Source: Sitta carolinensis (taxonomy: Eukaryota > Chordata > Aves > Passeriformes > Sittidae). Taken from it: a stretch of DNA of 64,000 nucleotides. Location: assembly GCA_032173965.1 (NCBI GenBank), contig CM063290.1, positions 10,317,501 through 10,381,500 on the forward strand, in the 5' to 3' direction. A program made the translations under genes and the position numbers. This document shows positions 38,078 through 49,962 of the stretch, one piece after another (position 1 is the stretch's first letter; the number at the start of each line of letters is the position of its first letter). The notes under the pieces were generated by a model. It saw only the letters and a list, made by a program, of their open reading frames with translations, was not told the origin of the DNA and did no database searches.

Positions 38078-38725
38078 GTTCCAGAACAAGATCATAAAAC
38101 TTTTACAGCAACATCATGACAAAGAGCATGGGAAGAGGCGTAACTTAACCCTCTCTTGCTGATGTTGGTGTTGCCAATGCTCCAGTTTGCCCATGCAGTA
38201 AATCCTTTGGTTCAATATGGAGCGCCGTGGGGAGGGAGAAAAATTCAATATTTGTGGGGATGGGGAAGAAAAAGCAACCAGAAACCTGTCTTTGTGAGGA
38301 TTACCATTTCTTAAATGTCTTTAAAGTCCATTTCTGCCCCAGTAGGCCCTGGCGCACATCAGTAGTGTAATTTGTTGGCACTGTTGCGCTGCATTATGTT
38401 CCTGCATTTGTAGGGTTGGGCTCTTAATCTATGTTGATTATGTTTTAATTGAATAAATAAATCAGAGCCCAGAATCAATAGAGATGCTTCTATGCTGTTT
38501 CATTTTATTTTTCTAGGTTTCCTAAGGACATTTAACTTTTACAACCTTATAACTTGTTCTGCAGCATTTGCTAGTCAGCTATTGCGTAATTGTTCTGGGG
38601 AATGAGAACCTGGGAATAATATGGCCCAGAAATGCTAAGAAGCAGAAATGAAATTGGCTGATCTTCTCATCTGCCACCATCCCTTCTCTCCAGAGTCAGG
38701 GTAGCAAGCAGGTCCTGTGTGAACT

Positions 38726-38775
38726 CCAGTGTTATTCCTGGGTCTGCCATTGGCTTGATTTATCACCTCACATGA
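38726..38775 (+). mobile_element. Possible MIR-like relic
   Basis: The phrase attcctgggtctgccattgg, followed by a short spacer and ttatcacctc, resembles the MIR stretch for 'TCCTGGCTCTGCCACTTACTAG…GTGACC'. The match is weak and short, and rests on visual recognition only. Confidence 0.3.
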
Positions 38776-39127
38776 GGGGCCTTGGATGCCCTTTGCATCT
38801 CCCCTCTCCTTTCCAGGCTGACTTTTGGCTGCTTATCTTCAAAACTCTCTGGAGTGGAGAAATCAGAGATTGTCTGTCTGAGAAGCCTGTGGCAGTTACA
38901 GGCCAACAACTGGAAGATGGAGAAAAACCAAACAAAAGCCATGAAGTGGAAAAGAAGTTGTATTTCTGCAGATTTAAAAAAAAAAAACCTGGTGCCTGCA
39001 GTTAGCTGGGACTAATGGTCTGGGCTAATTCCTGTGAAAAATATTCCTTTTTATGAACAATGGTTTGGATGGAAAGACCTTGGCTCTATAATAAAAATAG
39101 ACAAGAAGATTTGAATTTGTATTTTCT

Positions 39128-39205
39128 AACCTGACTCTCAGCCTTTTAAATGGTGTGTTCTTGGATAAGCCACACTGGAGCTTCCATTTTCTTGTTAGTC
39201 AAGCC
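39128..39205 (+). mobile_element. MIR-like relic
   Basis: The order cctgactctcagcc, ggtgtgttcttggataagcc, ggagcttccattttcttgtt follows the MIR consensus order (CTGGCTCTGCC, GTGTGACCTTGGGCAAG, CTCAGTTTCCTCATCTG). It is strongly diverged. It lies about 350 bp after another possible relic of the same type. Confidence 0.45.
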
Positions 39206-41002
39206 AAATATATTGTAATCCAATAAGATTTAATAATCATTAGGAATTAATGGATGCCTCAGCACGTATAAGTTTGGCAGATCAGAGGCTGCCTACTTTG
39301 CATAGCCTGTCTCTCTGACCGACTTGCCATTTATGTGTCAGATTGATAACTGGGGAGTTCTTTAAAGCAGGTAATGATTGACTGCTCCTAAAATAAAAAA
39401 TTTAAATAAAAACTATCTGGAGCAGCCAGTGAGCCAAAGTAAAAGGCAAATTTTTGGCTTGAAAAATTGAAGTAACTTGGTGAGAGTGAAGGTGAACAGA
39501 GCTGGATTGTCTATGGGAAGGTGCTGGTATGATCTGAACAGCTTTTGCAGTTGAAATTAGGTGAGGTTTTAGGTAACTCTTTAGTATTTTTATTGTTGAC
39601 ATTGTCAAGCTCTGAATGAGCTCTTCTGCACTGAACTATGTAGTTGCACGTACACAGAGAGACTCTGTCCTGTCCAGGGGATTTGCAGGTAAGTAAGACA
39701 TGGAAGAACAGAAGAAAAATAACTCCAGTTGAGAAAAGACTTTCATTGTAGTATTTCACTTGACTCGAGAACTTTGGTTTCTGTGCATGCCCTGGTGATG
39801 GCCTGGCTCAGTGGGGCTAGCCCCTGGCACCTACTTTGTCCATGGCAGGGATCCTCAGCTGGTTTTCTTAAATTTCCCATTCCTAGTGGAGCTGCCTAAT
39901 TCCCAAAGCACTGGAAACATTGAGGAGGATGTTTCCTAGCCTTTACCTGACTTTGTGCCCAGCTGAGAAGTCCTGCAGTTGGGTTGGGCTGTACAGCACA
40001 AAGGTCCTTCCCAGAGGTTTTGGACTAAGGTGGTTTATCAAAAACAAAGCATGTGAATGAGTCCTCTTTAAAAATGCTTATTCTAGCAGGGGTTGCAGTG
40101 CTGCCCTTAAACAGTGGCTTGAAGATCACATGCTCTGGTCTGAGTTCTGGGTTTTACTTTTTGAGGTGGGTGGTGGTGAAAATTCACATCACTTCCAAGT
40201 GAGCGTCTCTCCCAGCCTGGGTACAAACAGGACTGGGCTGTTTTGAAAGCAGCAGGAAAGCAAAAGGTATTGAATTAGGTTCCTTAGCTGCACATTGGCA
40301 TATGCTCTGGGCATGGGCTTTCCTGCTTAAAAAACCTTTTGTCTAGGACCTTACTTATGTTATTTTGTGTCTGCTTGTTGCAAATCACACCCTTCACCTT
40401 CAATCTGCTAGAAGTGGATTGAACTTTGTCACTCCTCCTTGAAGGAGCTAATTTTTCAGATGGAATTTGTGAAGAAATGTAGAATCAGACAGGTGCACCT
40501 ACCAAGGATTGATTTTAAATAAGAATAGGTGAACGTGGCTAGTCACTGGTTACTGTGGCTTGTAGCTCTGTTCTCTTGTCCTTTGCCTGAGATGAGAACA
40601 TGGCAGAAGAGATGCTCTCAGAGCTAGGTGCTCCAAGCCTGTCCTCAGCTTTGTCTTTCCAGACAGGTATCCTTCTATGACACATCTTCTCCATCTTACA
40701 GTGTGGGGATTGTCCTGTCTCTTCAGCTCAGGAAGCAAATTGCTGAATTGCTAATCCTCCAAGTCAGTTTTACACAATGGGGCCCTTGTGGCAAATACGT
40801 GAAGAAAAGCCCCAAAGCAGCATAAATTCCTGTGAAATGGAGACTTGCTGTTAATTCTGGAGGGAGCTATAGGATTTCACCATATTTGTCCCTGCTACCC
40901 AAGAGTTATTGCTGGGCATGGGTGCAGCTCTGTGAGAACAGTCAGAAACCGTGTGCCAGACCAAGTGGATTGAATAACTGGAAATTTTCTTTCTTCTTTT
41001 AG

Positions 41003-41125
41003 GTGAATCCTGGTGGCAAGACACTTGAGGAGAGGCGGTCCAGTTTAGATGCAGAGATCGACTCTCTGACCAGCATCCTGGCCGACCTAGAGAGCAGCTC
41101 TCCATACAAACCTCGGACTCAACAG
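41003..41125 (+). CDS. LPP: LPP internal coding exon B: conserved leucine-rich segment with nuclear-export-type motif (partial gene)
   Basis: The exon encodes 41 codons in phase 0, starting VNPGGKTLEERRSSLDAE, continuing IDSLTSILADLESSS and ending PYKPRTQQ. This is the most recognisable block of LPP and is nearly identical to human LPP about residues 103-143; TRIP6 and zyxin match it less well. The L/I-spaced stretch LDAEIDSLTSILADL fits a CRM1-type nuclear export signal, and a signal of this kind has been reported in this part of LPP. The acceptor is ttttctttcttcttttag ending at 41002; the donor is CAG|gttagt at 41126. The first base triplet is GTG, read as internal valine and not as a start. 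The exon is 123 nt and phase-symmetric (0-0), so skipping it would keep the frame but remove the export motif. It joins in frame to exon A, 19,502 nt upstream. Confidence 0.97.
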
Positions 41126-44100
41126 GTTAGTGGCACGTTGCGTAAACACGGAGTGGGAAAGGGGCCAGCATCGACTTCTGGAGTCAATTTGCTAAGTGCT
41201 TGGTATTTGTTGTGAGAAGGCCTGCCAGTTCCTCCTGATAGCATCCAGATGTGGCTGTCAATGGGGAGAAGGGTGCAGCTGCTCTGAGGGGGCACTGGCT
41301 CAAAAGCTGCCGCACCTCTGAGCAAAGGGCCTCTGATCCCGATTGTCAGATTGCCACAGAGATTGTTAGAAAAATACTTGCAAAAATCGGCATTTCGTTT
41401 GCCTCAACTTTCAACCAACAATGACTCGTGAATTAAAACCTTCTTGGTCCACAAGTATTTTTGTGCTTTTATTTTCATGTTGTGTTTTTGTTCTGTTAAC
41501 TTTTGTCTGTCGCTCTGCCAGAAGGATCCAGATATCCGCATCTCATGAAGCGGCTTGGATCGGAGCTCAGCTGTCAGGGTGGCTGTAGCCCAGCAAGGCA
41601 GACTGGAATTCGCACTTCTCTGCTGTGTCTAGACGAGGGCTGCAGGGGTGACAGCGACTTGGCTAATTTTTGTCACTCATCTAGGTAGTGCTTGAGTGGA
41701 GCTATTTAAGTTCTGGTGAGATGTCATCTATTTATCAGAGGAAGTGGTGACACCCTGGTGGCACTTTTAAAAGGGCAGTTCTTGAGATCTCATAAAATCA
41801 TCCTAGATATGTTTGTGCCTTGTCTCTCCTTCCTAGTCTTATGACTGATCTCATTTCATACATGTGTGTGGGTCTGTAGGTTGTATACAGCTATATGTAT
41901 GCTGTTTTTCTCTTAGTAAAGCCCCAAAAGTTGGAACTATCAAAGGGATAGGTGAGTGATGGGTGTTCACCCACTATCCATACAAGCCTTCTCTTTGGTT
42001 TGTCTTTTTTGGTTGTTTTCATTGCTACATTTCTTTTAAGTAAGGGAGAAGTGATACCTTTGGAGCAGAACTAAAATAATGATTGAAGTCTCTTTAGACT
42101 TGGTCTTCTTCAAGTCTGCAAATGGAGCAAAAGCTGAGCAAAATCAGATTTGTGCTCTTTTGAAAATGTCCCCCTGCGCACAGATGCTCTGGGTTTCCAT
42201 CCTTTCTGCAGGGTCCTCCCTATAAACTCATCTTTCATTTAGTGGCATGTGCACAGTTATTGCATAAACTTACAGATTTGTCCTTGAAAAATATTCTAAT
42301 TTGGGCTAGTCAGTCAAAAAGACCAACAAAGTAGATGAGATATAAAATTCAGCCCTTTTCCCAGTGGGTTTTTGTTGTTACGATAAATGAGATGAGTTCT
42401 GCTGAGGCACTGTGGTGAATAACCCAAGTCCGATTTGTTTGCACAGGCCAAACACACACCAAAGCACTCTGTTACTGGGGAATAATTTCAAAACATTGGT
42501 AGAGTTGGTTGAAAGAGATTCATGCTCCTCATTTTCCTCAGCAGCACTCACAGTCAGCTCTGACATCTTTGTGGGGACATGTAGCTTCTTCATTTCACGG
42601 AGCATCTGCAGTTTGGTGACAGTGCTGCTGACTGTTTTCTGCTGCTTCTTCCTTGGGGAATCTGGGGTTCTGTGAATAGGTTGTTTTTTCACTTTAATTT
42701 TATGCCTTTACCATTAAAAGAAAAAAATTAAAAATCACAGCATTCAAATGCAAACTTCTGCAGGTCTGTTTGAGTTTCTGGAGGATTTGAAGTCATAGCC
42801 CAAGTCTGGGACTTGATTTGACTTCTGAAGTTCATTACCCACCAAGATAATGTGCTCATTCCCATTCATGCACATGCCTCTTCCCATGGCTTTCTGCCAC
42901 AACTCGGGTGGGGGCTCTGCAGATTGTCACCTGCACCCAGGAGCACCTGGATGGTGAGGCTCCCAGGTGCACTACACTGTGATCTGGTGGGCAGAAGGAG
43001 CTGAACTGCTTGATTTGTTCAGTCTGTCTGACTTTTCAACATCTCTTGGTTAACTTAATGATGTCCTGTGAAAAGTACTGCTACAGCAACTTCTAACTAG
43101 AGCCGTTAGAGAAAGAAAATGCCAGAATTGGATGTATCATCTGCTGTAATTAAAGAGTACTCAAACAAGTCCTTGAAAGGTGGAACTAGAACGTAAAGCT
43201 TTGATATTTTCCTTTGTTTGATCTGTACCAAGTATTAAAACTGGTGAGTCATTTGATGGTCTTATAGTAGGATAACAGATTAGGCTGCAAATTGTAAGGT
43301 ACTTACTCAGAACATCAGCACACTTATTGGATTACACCTTAGCTGACCTTCCCAAATTTATCAGGATAATGGCTGCAATAGGAAAGAAGAGCTACGGCTT
43401 GTTTTCAGAGAAGACATTTTCAGTTGTGCTTACGTGGTTAAAGCATTATAATAATTTTATAGGAATACCTTGCCCTTGGGGAAACTCCTGCTCTGGAATA
43501 AGATAAATTTAATTGTTACATTTCTTTTTTATATTATCTTCAAGACACTTTTAAAGCAACGTAAGATAAATCATAACATAGTCTTCCCTCACTGGAGTAG
43601 GAGTGATAGCAGGGTCATGACAAGCAGTTTATTTAACATATGCTGCCCCTTGGCATAAATTCACACAAAGGGAAGCTCTTTGGATCCTTGGTGTGAGTTC
43701 AAGATTGCAGAGGCACACACTGCACCAGGGGGTGCCTCTGACACAGAAGGATGTAATGTTTCTCAGAAAGGGTGAGAAACATCAACCCCAGACAACGTCC
43801 CTTAGCCCTTGCTGCTGAGGATGTGGGTGAGTGTGAATCTCTGCACCATCCCTGCATTGCTTACCTGGGTGTCACTCTGATAACGCTTTCTGTGTGCTGG
43901 GCAGGTGACAAGGACACTGCCGTGAGCTGAAACTAACCACCATTAATAGAAGGCAGGGTTTGGACACCTGTGGTGAGCAGTGCCCTCCTGGCACCTCGTG
44001 GTCCTGACTAAATCTAGGCAGCTGTGTCCATGTCTTGCAAGCAAAAGTCTCTCTGGATCACAGAAGCAGTCAGGAGTGATTAAATGCAAGGTTTTTTCCT

Positions 44101-45946
44101 TTCAAAATTACACATACCTAAAAGGACAGAAAATTGCAAGACTAAATTGTCATCTTTCGCCTCAACAGAGCACCATCTAATGTTGTTTTCTGTAATGTGA
44201 GGTGGTGTAGGAGAGACTGTATTTAAAGAATTAAGCTAGAACTGAATTTTTAAAAAGGATCTGCATGACCTTCACCAGCATGACCTGTTCTAGCTCTCTG
44301 GTGCAGTCAATTGAAATGGACAAGATGACCAACATGATCTCAAAATTGCCCTGACTGCAGTGGTATATGAGGTTTACCTTGCCTCAGGTGTTGTTGGAAG
44401 AGCTGCAGATGCATTGTGAAAATAATCTAATTAATCTAAATAATTCTCGTTTGGTGCAGTTTGGAAGTACTAATGTGATGAGTGAAGTACAGAGCTCCTC
44501 TTGTGTAGCTGCAGTGTGCTTCTGTGTACGTATCACACCTTCTAAATTGCAGTAACTCATTGGAAAGTTCAGAGGCAGAGAACCCACTGTATCTTGCATT
44601 AGTAAAATGAGGCATTAGTAAAAGAGAAGGTATTAGGTGCATAATTTCCACGGATGGGAGCAGGGGCAAGTCATAAATTGTGTGAACCCCCTAAGTAGAC
44701 GCCTAGCGAATGCTGTGGTGATCTGGCTCCTCTATTAAAGGGTATTTTCCTCAGTTTTTACCTGTTTTTTTACCTGCTTAAGTCCTTTCATAAGAGATCA
44801 GTGCAGCAAGACCTTAACTAAAAAAGCACCCCCAACCAAACATGCCAAATTTCAGCCCATAAAACAAATGTTTGCATTTTTTAAAAAACAAGAAAACTCT
44901 GTGACTCTGGAGAAGGGACTTCCAGCAGAGACTGTGAAAATGAAATACTGGAAATAGCAGCACAAGTAAACTCAGATTTTTTTTTTTTTGTTCCTGCTGT
45001 GAATTATGTGTTGAATGATGATAGCTTTGTCTGGAATTGGACACCTACCTTCCGAAACTCTTGAGTTTTATCCTGAATTTCCAACAGAATGTCTGTTTGG
45101 CAAAATAGAGCTTTGTGCGAGATGTGCCAGGTAATAAGTTGCACCTGGTCTGATGGTATTTAAGGTTTTTCTAAATGCAAATGCTCTGTTGCCAATATTT
45201 GTGAAGTATTTAAATAGCAAAAAAATCATGTTTGACCATGCCCCATGGTCAAGATGAAATCTACTTGTGTACAGCTCTTGAGGCAGCTTGATCCAGAGGG
45301 AACTGGGCTGGTATTCTGGAGACCTTTTTCATTCCCAGCAACTACTGCTGTGCTAAATGACCTTGAATGTAGTGTTTCCCCTCTCCTTCCTTGCAAAATC
45401 TCTTCTCTCCTTGTAGCTTGGCAACCTCTTCAGTGTGATTTGCCTCTTACTCCCCATGTGTATGACATGTAGCAATGTGGAACCTTGGTCTGGGTTGAAG
45501 GCCTTTGGGTGATGTGGTTGTGCAAACAGGAACATGAAGGGAAAGTTAGGCAAGATATCTAAGGACTCATGCCTGTGTCCCTCCCTCTGTGTCATTGCAC
45601 CCAGTACAAGACATCTGTCACTATCCAACACTTTAAACCTAAGTGAGCACTATTTTGAAGGAAAAGAGGCTCATTCTAAATGTGAACTGCAGAACAATAA
45701 AAATAAAATGAAAATTAAATTAAAAAATCAGTGCTACATTTTCATTAAGTTTCAAGCATACTGGGAAATAATGCCTTGTAATGACTGGAATTTAAAAGGG
45801 ATTTAAATGTTTGACAGTGCTGGTGATTATGCCGTCACTTCTTTTGATAACCATTTGGGGATAATAAAAGCAGAGAAAAGGCAATGGACGTATTTTCTTG
45901 CAGTGGTGGGACAGGATTGAACGGTTTCAGCTGTACGATGGCAAAC

Positions 45947-46010
45947 CAAGGCAAAAATATTGAGTGCTGAAGACAAAACAAAACAAGGCAAAATGTTGAG
46001 TACTAAAGAC
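45947..46010. repeat. Local tandem duplication, period 37
   Basis: caaggcaaaaatattgagtg + ctgaagac (45947-45974) is repeated as caaggcaaaatgttgagtac + taaagac (45984-46010), separated by an A/C-rich spacer. There are a few substitutions and one indel between copies. Confidence 0.85.
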
Positions 46011-47665
46011 TCCTAGCAGGTCTCTTGCCTGTGAATTTCTAATTTTAGTGCCCCACTTGTAGCTGTGTCAGGAATGCATGGCTGAGAGTTCAGGTGTTTT
46101 ATCTTGGTTTATGCAGAGCTGTGTCTCCAACCATGATGAATGCTTTCAACCCAGCAAGGGGAAGCACGTTCCCCCAGCTTTGAGAAAGATCCTTATGACT
46201 GCTCTTGGTTTGGGCTGTGAGGCTCTGAAAAACAGATCACTGAATCTGAACTCAAACAGTCCGTGCAAATTTGCCGGTCCAGGCTCAGAGTCAGTTTCAT
46301 CATTCCTGGTACTTGACTGAGCCTGGCTGCTTAGGTTGGTTCGCATCAAAAGGATTTTGGAAGTGCAATCCACTGGGTGCATTACAGAACTCCAGTTGTT
46401 GTCAGGAATTTATTTATTTATTTTAAGAAAGAAAATTTAGGGGTACATGCAGATTGAGATTGATTTGGTGGGTTCAGAATTCATTCCTCCCTCCTGTAGC
46501 ATTTATGTGACAGAGAGTTTTATGGTTTCTCAGCTATGGGACTCATGGGGATATGGAATTTTCAGATGTTCAGTTTGGGCTGAAATGGATGGTTTAGCTT
46601 CTGCCATCTTCACCTATGATATTTGAGGTAAAAAAACCCATTTCCTGGCCTCCTTCTCCTGGTCTGGGCATCTGCACAGCTTTGCCAAAGAGTCTTCAGT
46701 GTCCAGCAGCACAGCAAGGTAGCCAGGCTGTGCTTTCTCAGTTGCAAAGGACTCTTTGTATTTGTTTGCTTGAGGTCTGTGCATTTTGGGCTTTGTAGGT
46801 GTTTGAATCTCTTTGTTGTAGGACAAAGGGGCTCATTGGAAATAAACTCACCTGCTGAAACTGAGAAGCATCCGCTGACCATCCTAAAGGGTCGATGACC
46901 TTTTAGTAGGACCATCCAGCTACTCCAATGCTTTTGTGCTACACACTGCTTCTCCTGAAGGCTGTGAGTACTGCTATTTTGCTGACATGGATGGCTCATG
47001 TGGACAAGGAGGGGTGACAGTGCCTCACAGGAGTGTGCCCAAGCTGGCGTTGAGCTGGTGAGTTCCAGCCCTGTAGCAGCAACAGATGGCTTGTGCAGGG
47101 TGCTGATTATGGCTGTTCTTAGTGGGCTGTGACACTTTTGCCATAGTCATGGACCTCAGGAATTTTATGGGCTGTTCTGAAGATGGGATCACCTCTGAGA
47201 GCTGTGCTCCTGCTTTTGGCTGCAACACGCTGGCTTTGTGCTGTCTGGAAAATCCGGATGGATTACTCAAAGTAGGAAAGGAAGCATCCCATCTGGAGTA
47301 ATTTCAGTAGGTTCCTCACAGCACTCAAAATGCAAAGCCTCTACATCCAGAAACCCTTCCTTCTGTGGTTCCCCTCTCCAAAGTCAGAGTGACATTCCCA
47401 CCCCACGTGGGTGGTGTTTGAGGAGGCCCCAGGGTTGGAGCTTTCTGGGAGGACCACTGTGGGTGCACTGGCTGTGAACAGCACATCTGTCCTGCCATCC
47501 CTGACACATCTGCAGGCAGGAGCGTGCACAGGACAGGGATGCTCAGCCATGGACGTGTGAATTGGGAGGCATAGCCAAGAGATGATTTAATGCGTGTTTG
47601 GATTTGGTCTTTCTCTATAAGAAGGGAAACCTTCCTGCAGTCATCAGCTCCAGCCGGTGCGTGCG

Positions 47666-47715
47666 GCAACCGACGCTGCTCTGATTAGCAGATGCCTGAA
47701 TCGGTTGCATCTGCT
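47666..47715. repeat. Overlapping inverted repeats with paired E-boxes
   Basis: AGCAGATGC (47687-47695) and GCATCTGCT (47707-47715) form a perfect 9-bp inverted repeat with an 11-nt loop. Each arm holds an E-box core of the CAGATG/CATCTG type. A second perfect pair, GCAACCGA (47666-47673) and TCGGTTGC (47701-47708), uses part of the same right arm, so the two stems exclude each other. Confidence 0.65.
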
Positions 47716-49907
47716 GGTATGTATTAAACCTTAATCCTTTTGATAAGAGCATGTCCGTGAAGATTTTTAAAGAAAGTTTTCTGAGATCCCGGATTATCAG
47801 CCTGTCACAGATGAACAGGATAAGAATGACCTTTGCAGGGTATTATTTCTTCCTCTTGTACTATCATCAGAGTGAAAATAAATCAGCACTACTCCTGCTG
47901 TTTCTTTTTCTGATATATAATCAAGTTCACAGAAATATTAGTAAGGTTTTCTCTTCCATTTTTCCCATTTCTTTTTTTTGCATCCATTTTGGTTTTCTGC
48001 CTACGTGTTTGGCTAACGTTTTACATGACGACTGGTGTTGGATATATTGGACTTGAAAATCTGTGCAGGCATCTCAAATTTGTATATGGATAAAGATAAA
48101 CATTTACTTTGGGAACAGTGATAAAAAGCAAATAGTACTTCATAATTTGGTCTTTTTCTCATTCTGCATTCTGATTGTTTTGCTGTGAGTGGTTCAGAGC
48201 AGGGCTCTTATTCTCTAAAGCTTTTCAAGGCCTTCTACCTATTGTTATGTTTTGTTTTCTATATTCTTCCCCACAATGGGACCGAGCCACTGTAAACCAT
48301 CATCTCAGGAAGCCTGTCATCATTTCCCCATCCTTGCATTTTGGCACACGTTGTGGTTTGGCACTCTCCTCAAAGGGCTGTGGCGCGCTCCACGAGCTGT
48401 CCATGTGTCCAGCCAGCAAAGAGCAGCTGCCTCTGGGGCAGGAACCTGTGTTTGGTTGGGACACAGCCTCTGCTCATGCTCTTGCATGGGTCGTTGCATT
48501 TGAGTGCTTCACCACCATGACAGCAGCCCTGTGATGTGGGGAAGTGCACTGGCTGTCTCATGGGCAGGGGAGGAACCCAGGCACTGGGAAATCAGATGAC
48601 TTGGTTTGTGCCTGAGTCACCAGAGGAGCTGAGGCCACACCATGGGCACCCTGTCATGGATTTGTCTTCATCTCATACCCCATGGGAACAGATGGGCAGA
48701 GCATGTGTGAGAACAACCCCTGTCAGGAAGATTTAAAGATGTCTTGGGTGTGGGGTTGGTTTCCCCATGTGTGGCAGACACTCTTCTGCCTAGTGCCTGC
48801 CAGGGAAATTATTGGAGCGTTTTGAAATGTTAATTCTTCCTACCCAGCACCCATTGGTGTCCAGCAGTTGGCTGCTCCCCACATATGGTTTGATTCCTGT
48901 GACCACTTTTAAGTGGTCTGTGGGAGGGGTATCTGTGTGAAGAACTCTGTGGCTGGGGAGGAGGGATCCCCCAGATCCCCATCTTGGGGAGCTGCAGGGA
49001 GGTGCTGTCTGTCCTTGCCTGGCCCGTGAGGTGGCCCCACTGCTCACGTGCACAGTGAGCTTCAAAGCCTGCGGTGTGTCCTGCAGGCAACTTGAACTTT
49101 TGCTCTTCCAGACTTTGCTGTAACTAGGATCTCTGACCTGGGACATGGATTGTTTGGCTGACACACACAGACAAATGCCAAGGTTAATAGTAGGGGGAGA
49201 AGGGAAGCGGGGGGCAGTCAGGAGGGGTAACAGATGAGAACAGGAAGGGTCAAAGTCTGCTCAAGACGCAGGACACAAGTCCATAGGAAATCAGGCTCCC
49301 TTTGCACTGCTTTCTATGGTTTCTGTTCCTTTTGTGTTGTGTTTTTCTCTTCTGTGTACAGGAGGAACCAGCTGCGTTTCCCTCCTGCTAGGGAAAGGAA
49401 ACAGTTCAGCGCCAAGGGAACAGCACAGCAACTTGTAGAAACACCTGCATGGCAATACATCACTTGGGACTTTGCTCCCACTGTGGACTCTTCTGGGCAT
49501 ATTCCCCAGGCCATTTCCAACAAAATGGGAGTGATGACTCTGTGATTTGTGCATAACACTCACAGCAAGGAGGGCATTGCCTTGCTGTGCCTTCAAATTG
49601 CTTGGAATCTATCCAGAGACCATTGCAGGGCAGGTATAGACCCTGTTAATGGGAGTTCCTGTGGAACTGTTCTCTTTAGAAGAGGAGGGCAGCTGCCTTC
49701 TGCTGTCCTACCACTTCAGTGATAGTTTCTAAATAAATTTTAAAGGTGAAGGCTTAAACACATTGTGAAACCCTGGCATTTAAAGTATGGCCTTTGTGAG
49801 TTTGTCCTTGTTACTTACTTCTGCTTGTTTGCATGAGTGCTTGCAACTTTCCATGTGTTTATCCTTGTTGAGCTCTGAGGTGGGAGAAGTTTGGTTCTTT
49901 TTTTCTG

Positions 49908-49962
49908 CAAATGGAGAACTAAGGCACAGAGACCTTGCAGCTCATTGTAAAACAGGGCCTTG
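49908..49962 (-). mobile_element. MIR-like relic, antisense
   Basis: The phrase tgcaaatggagaactaaggc followed by acagagaccttgcagctc is close to the reverse complement of the MIR 3' core (GATGAGGAAACTGAGGCACAGAGAGGTTAAG in its usual antisense form). It is an ancient non-coding SINE fragment. Confidence 0.5.

Larger units (their letters stand above)
21501..41002 (+). other. LPP: LPP intron between exons A and B (complete, 19,502 nt)
   Basis: This is a complete phase-0 intron, from gtaaga at 21501 to ttttag at 41002. It contains no recognisable coding exon. A GC-richer part at 22.65-23.4 kb has the longest open frames of the window (233 aa plus, 183 aa minus), but these look like chance frames. 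It holds MIR-like SINE relics (about 23.9, 25.5, 38.7 and 39.15 kb), an A16 tract at 24590, a TA/TG-rich hairpin at 27032-27105, compact inverted repeats at 24266-24283, 29400-29422 and 30673-30736, an AT-rich homeodomain-motif block at 32.05-32.22 kb, and a CpG-dense patch at 37.97-38.08 kb. A plausible branch point (gaataac, about 40973-40979) precedes the acceptor. Confidence 0.9.

Noticed and set aside
41126..41215. Continuation of the exon B frame past 41125 to a stop near 41215
   Set aside because: A GT donor (CAG|gttagt) follows the conserved LPP text and similarity ends exactly there, so the extension is intron read-through.
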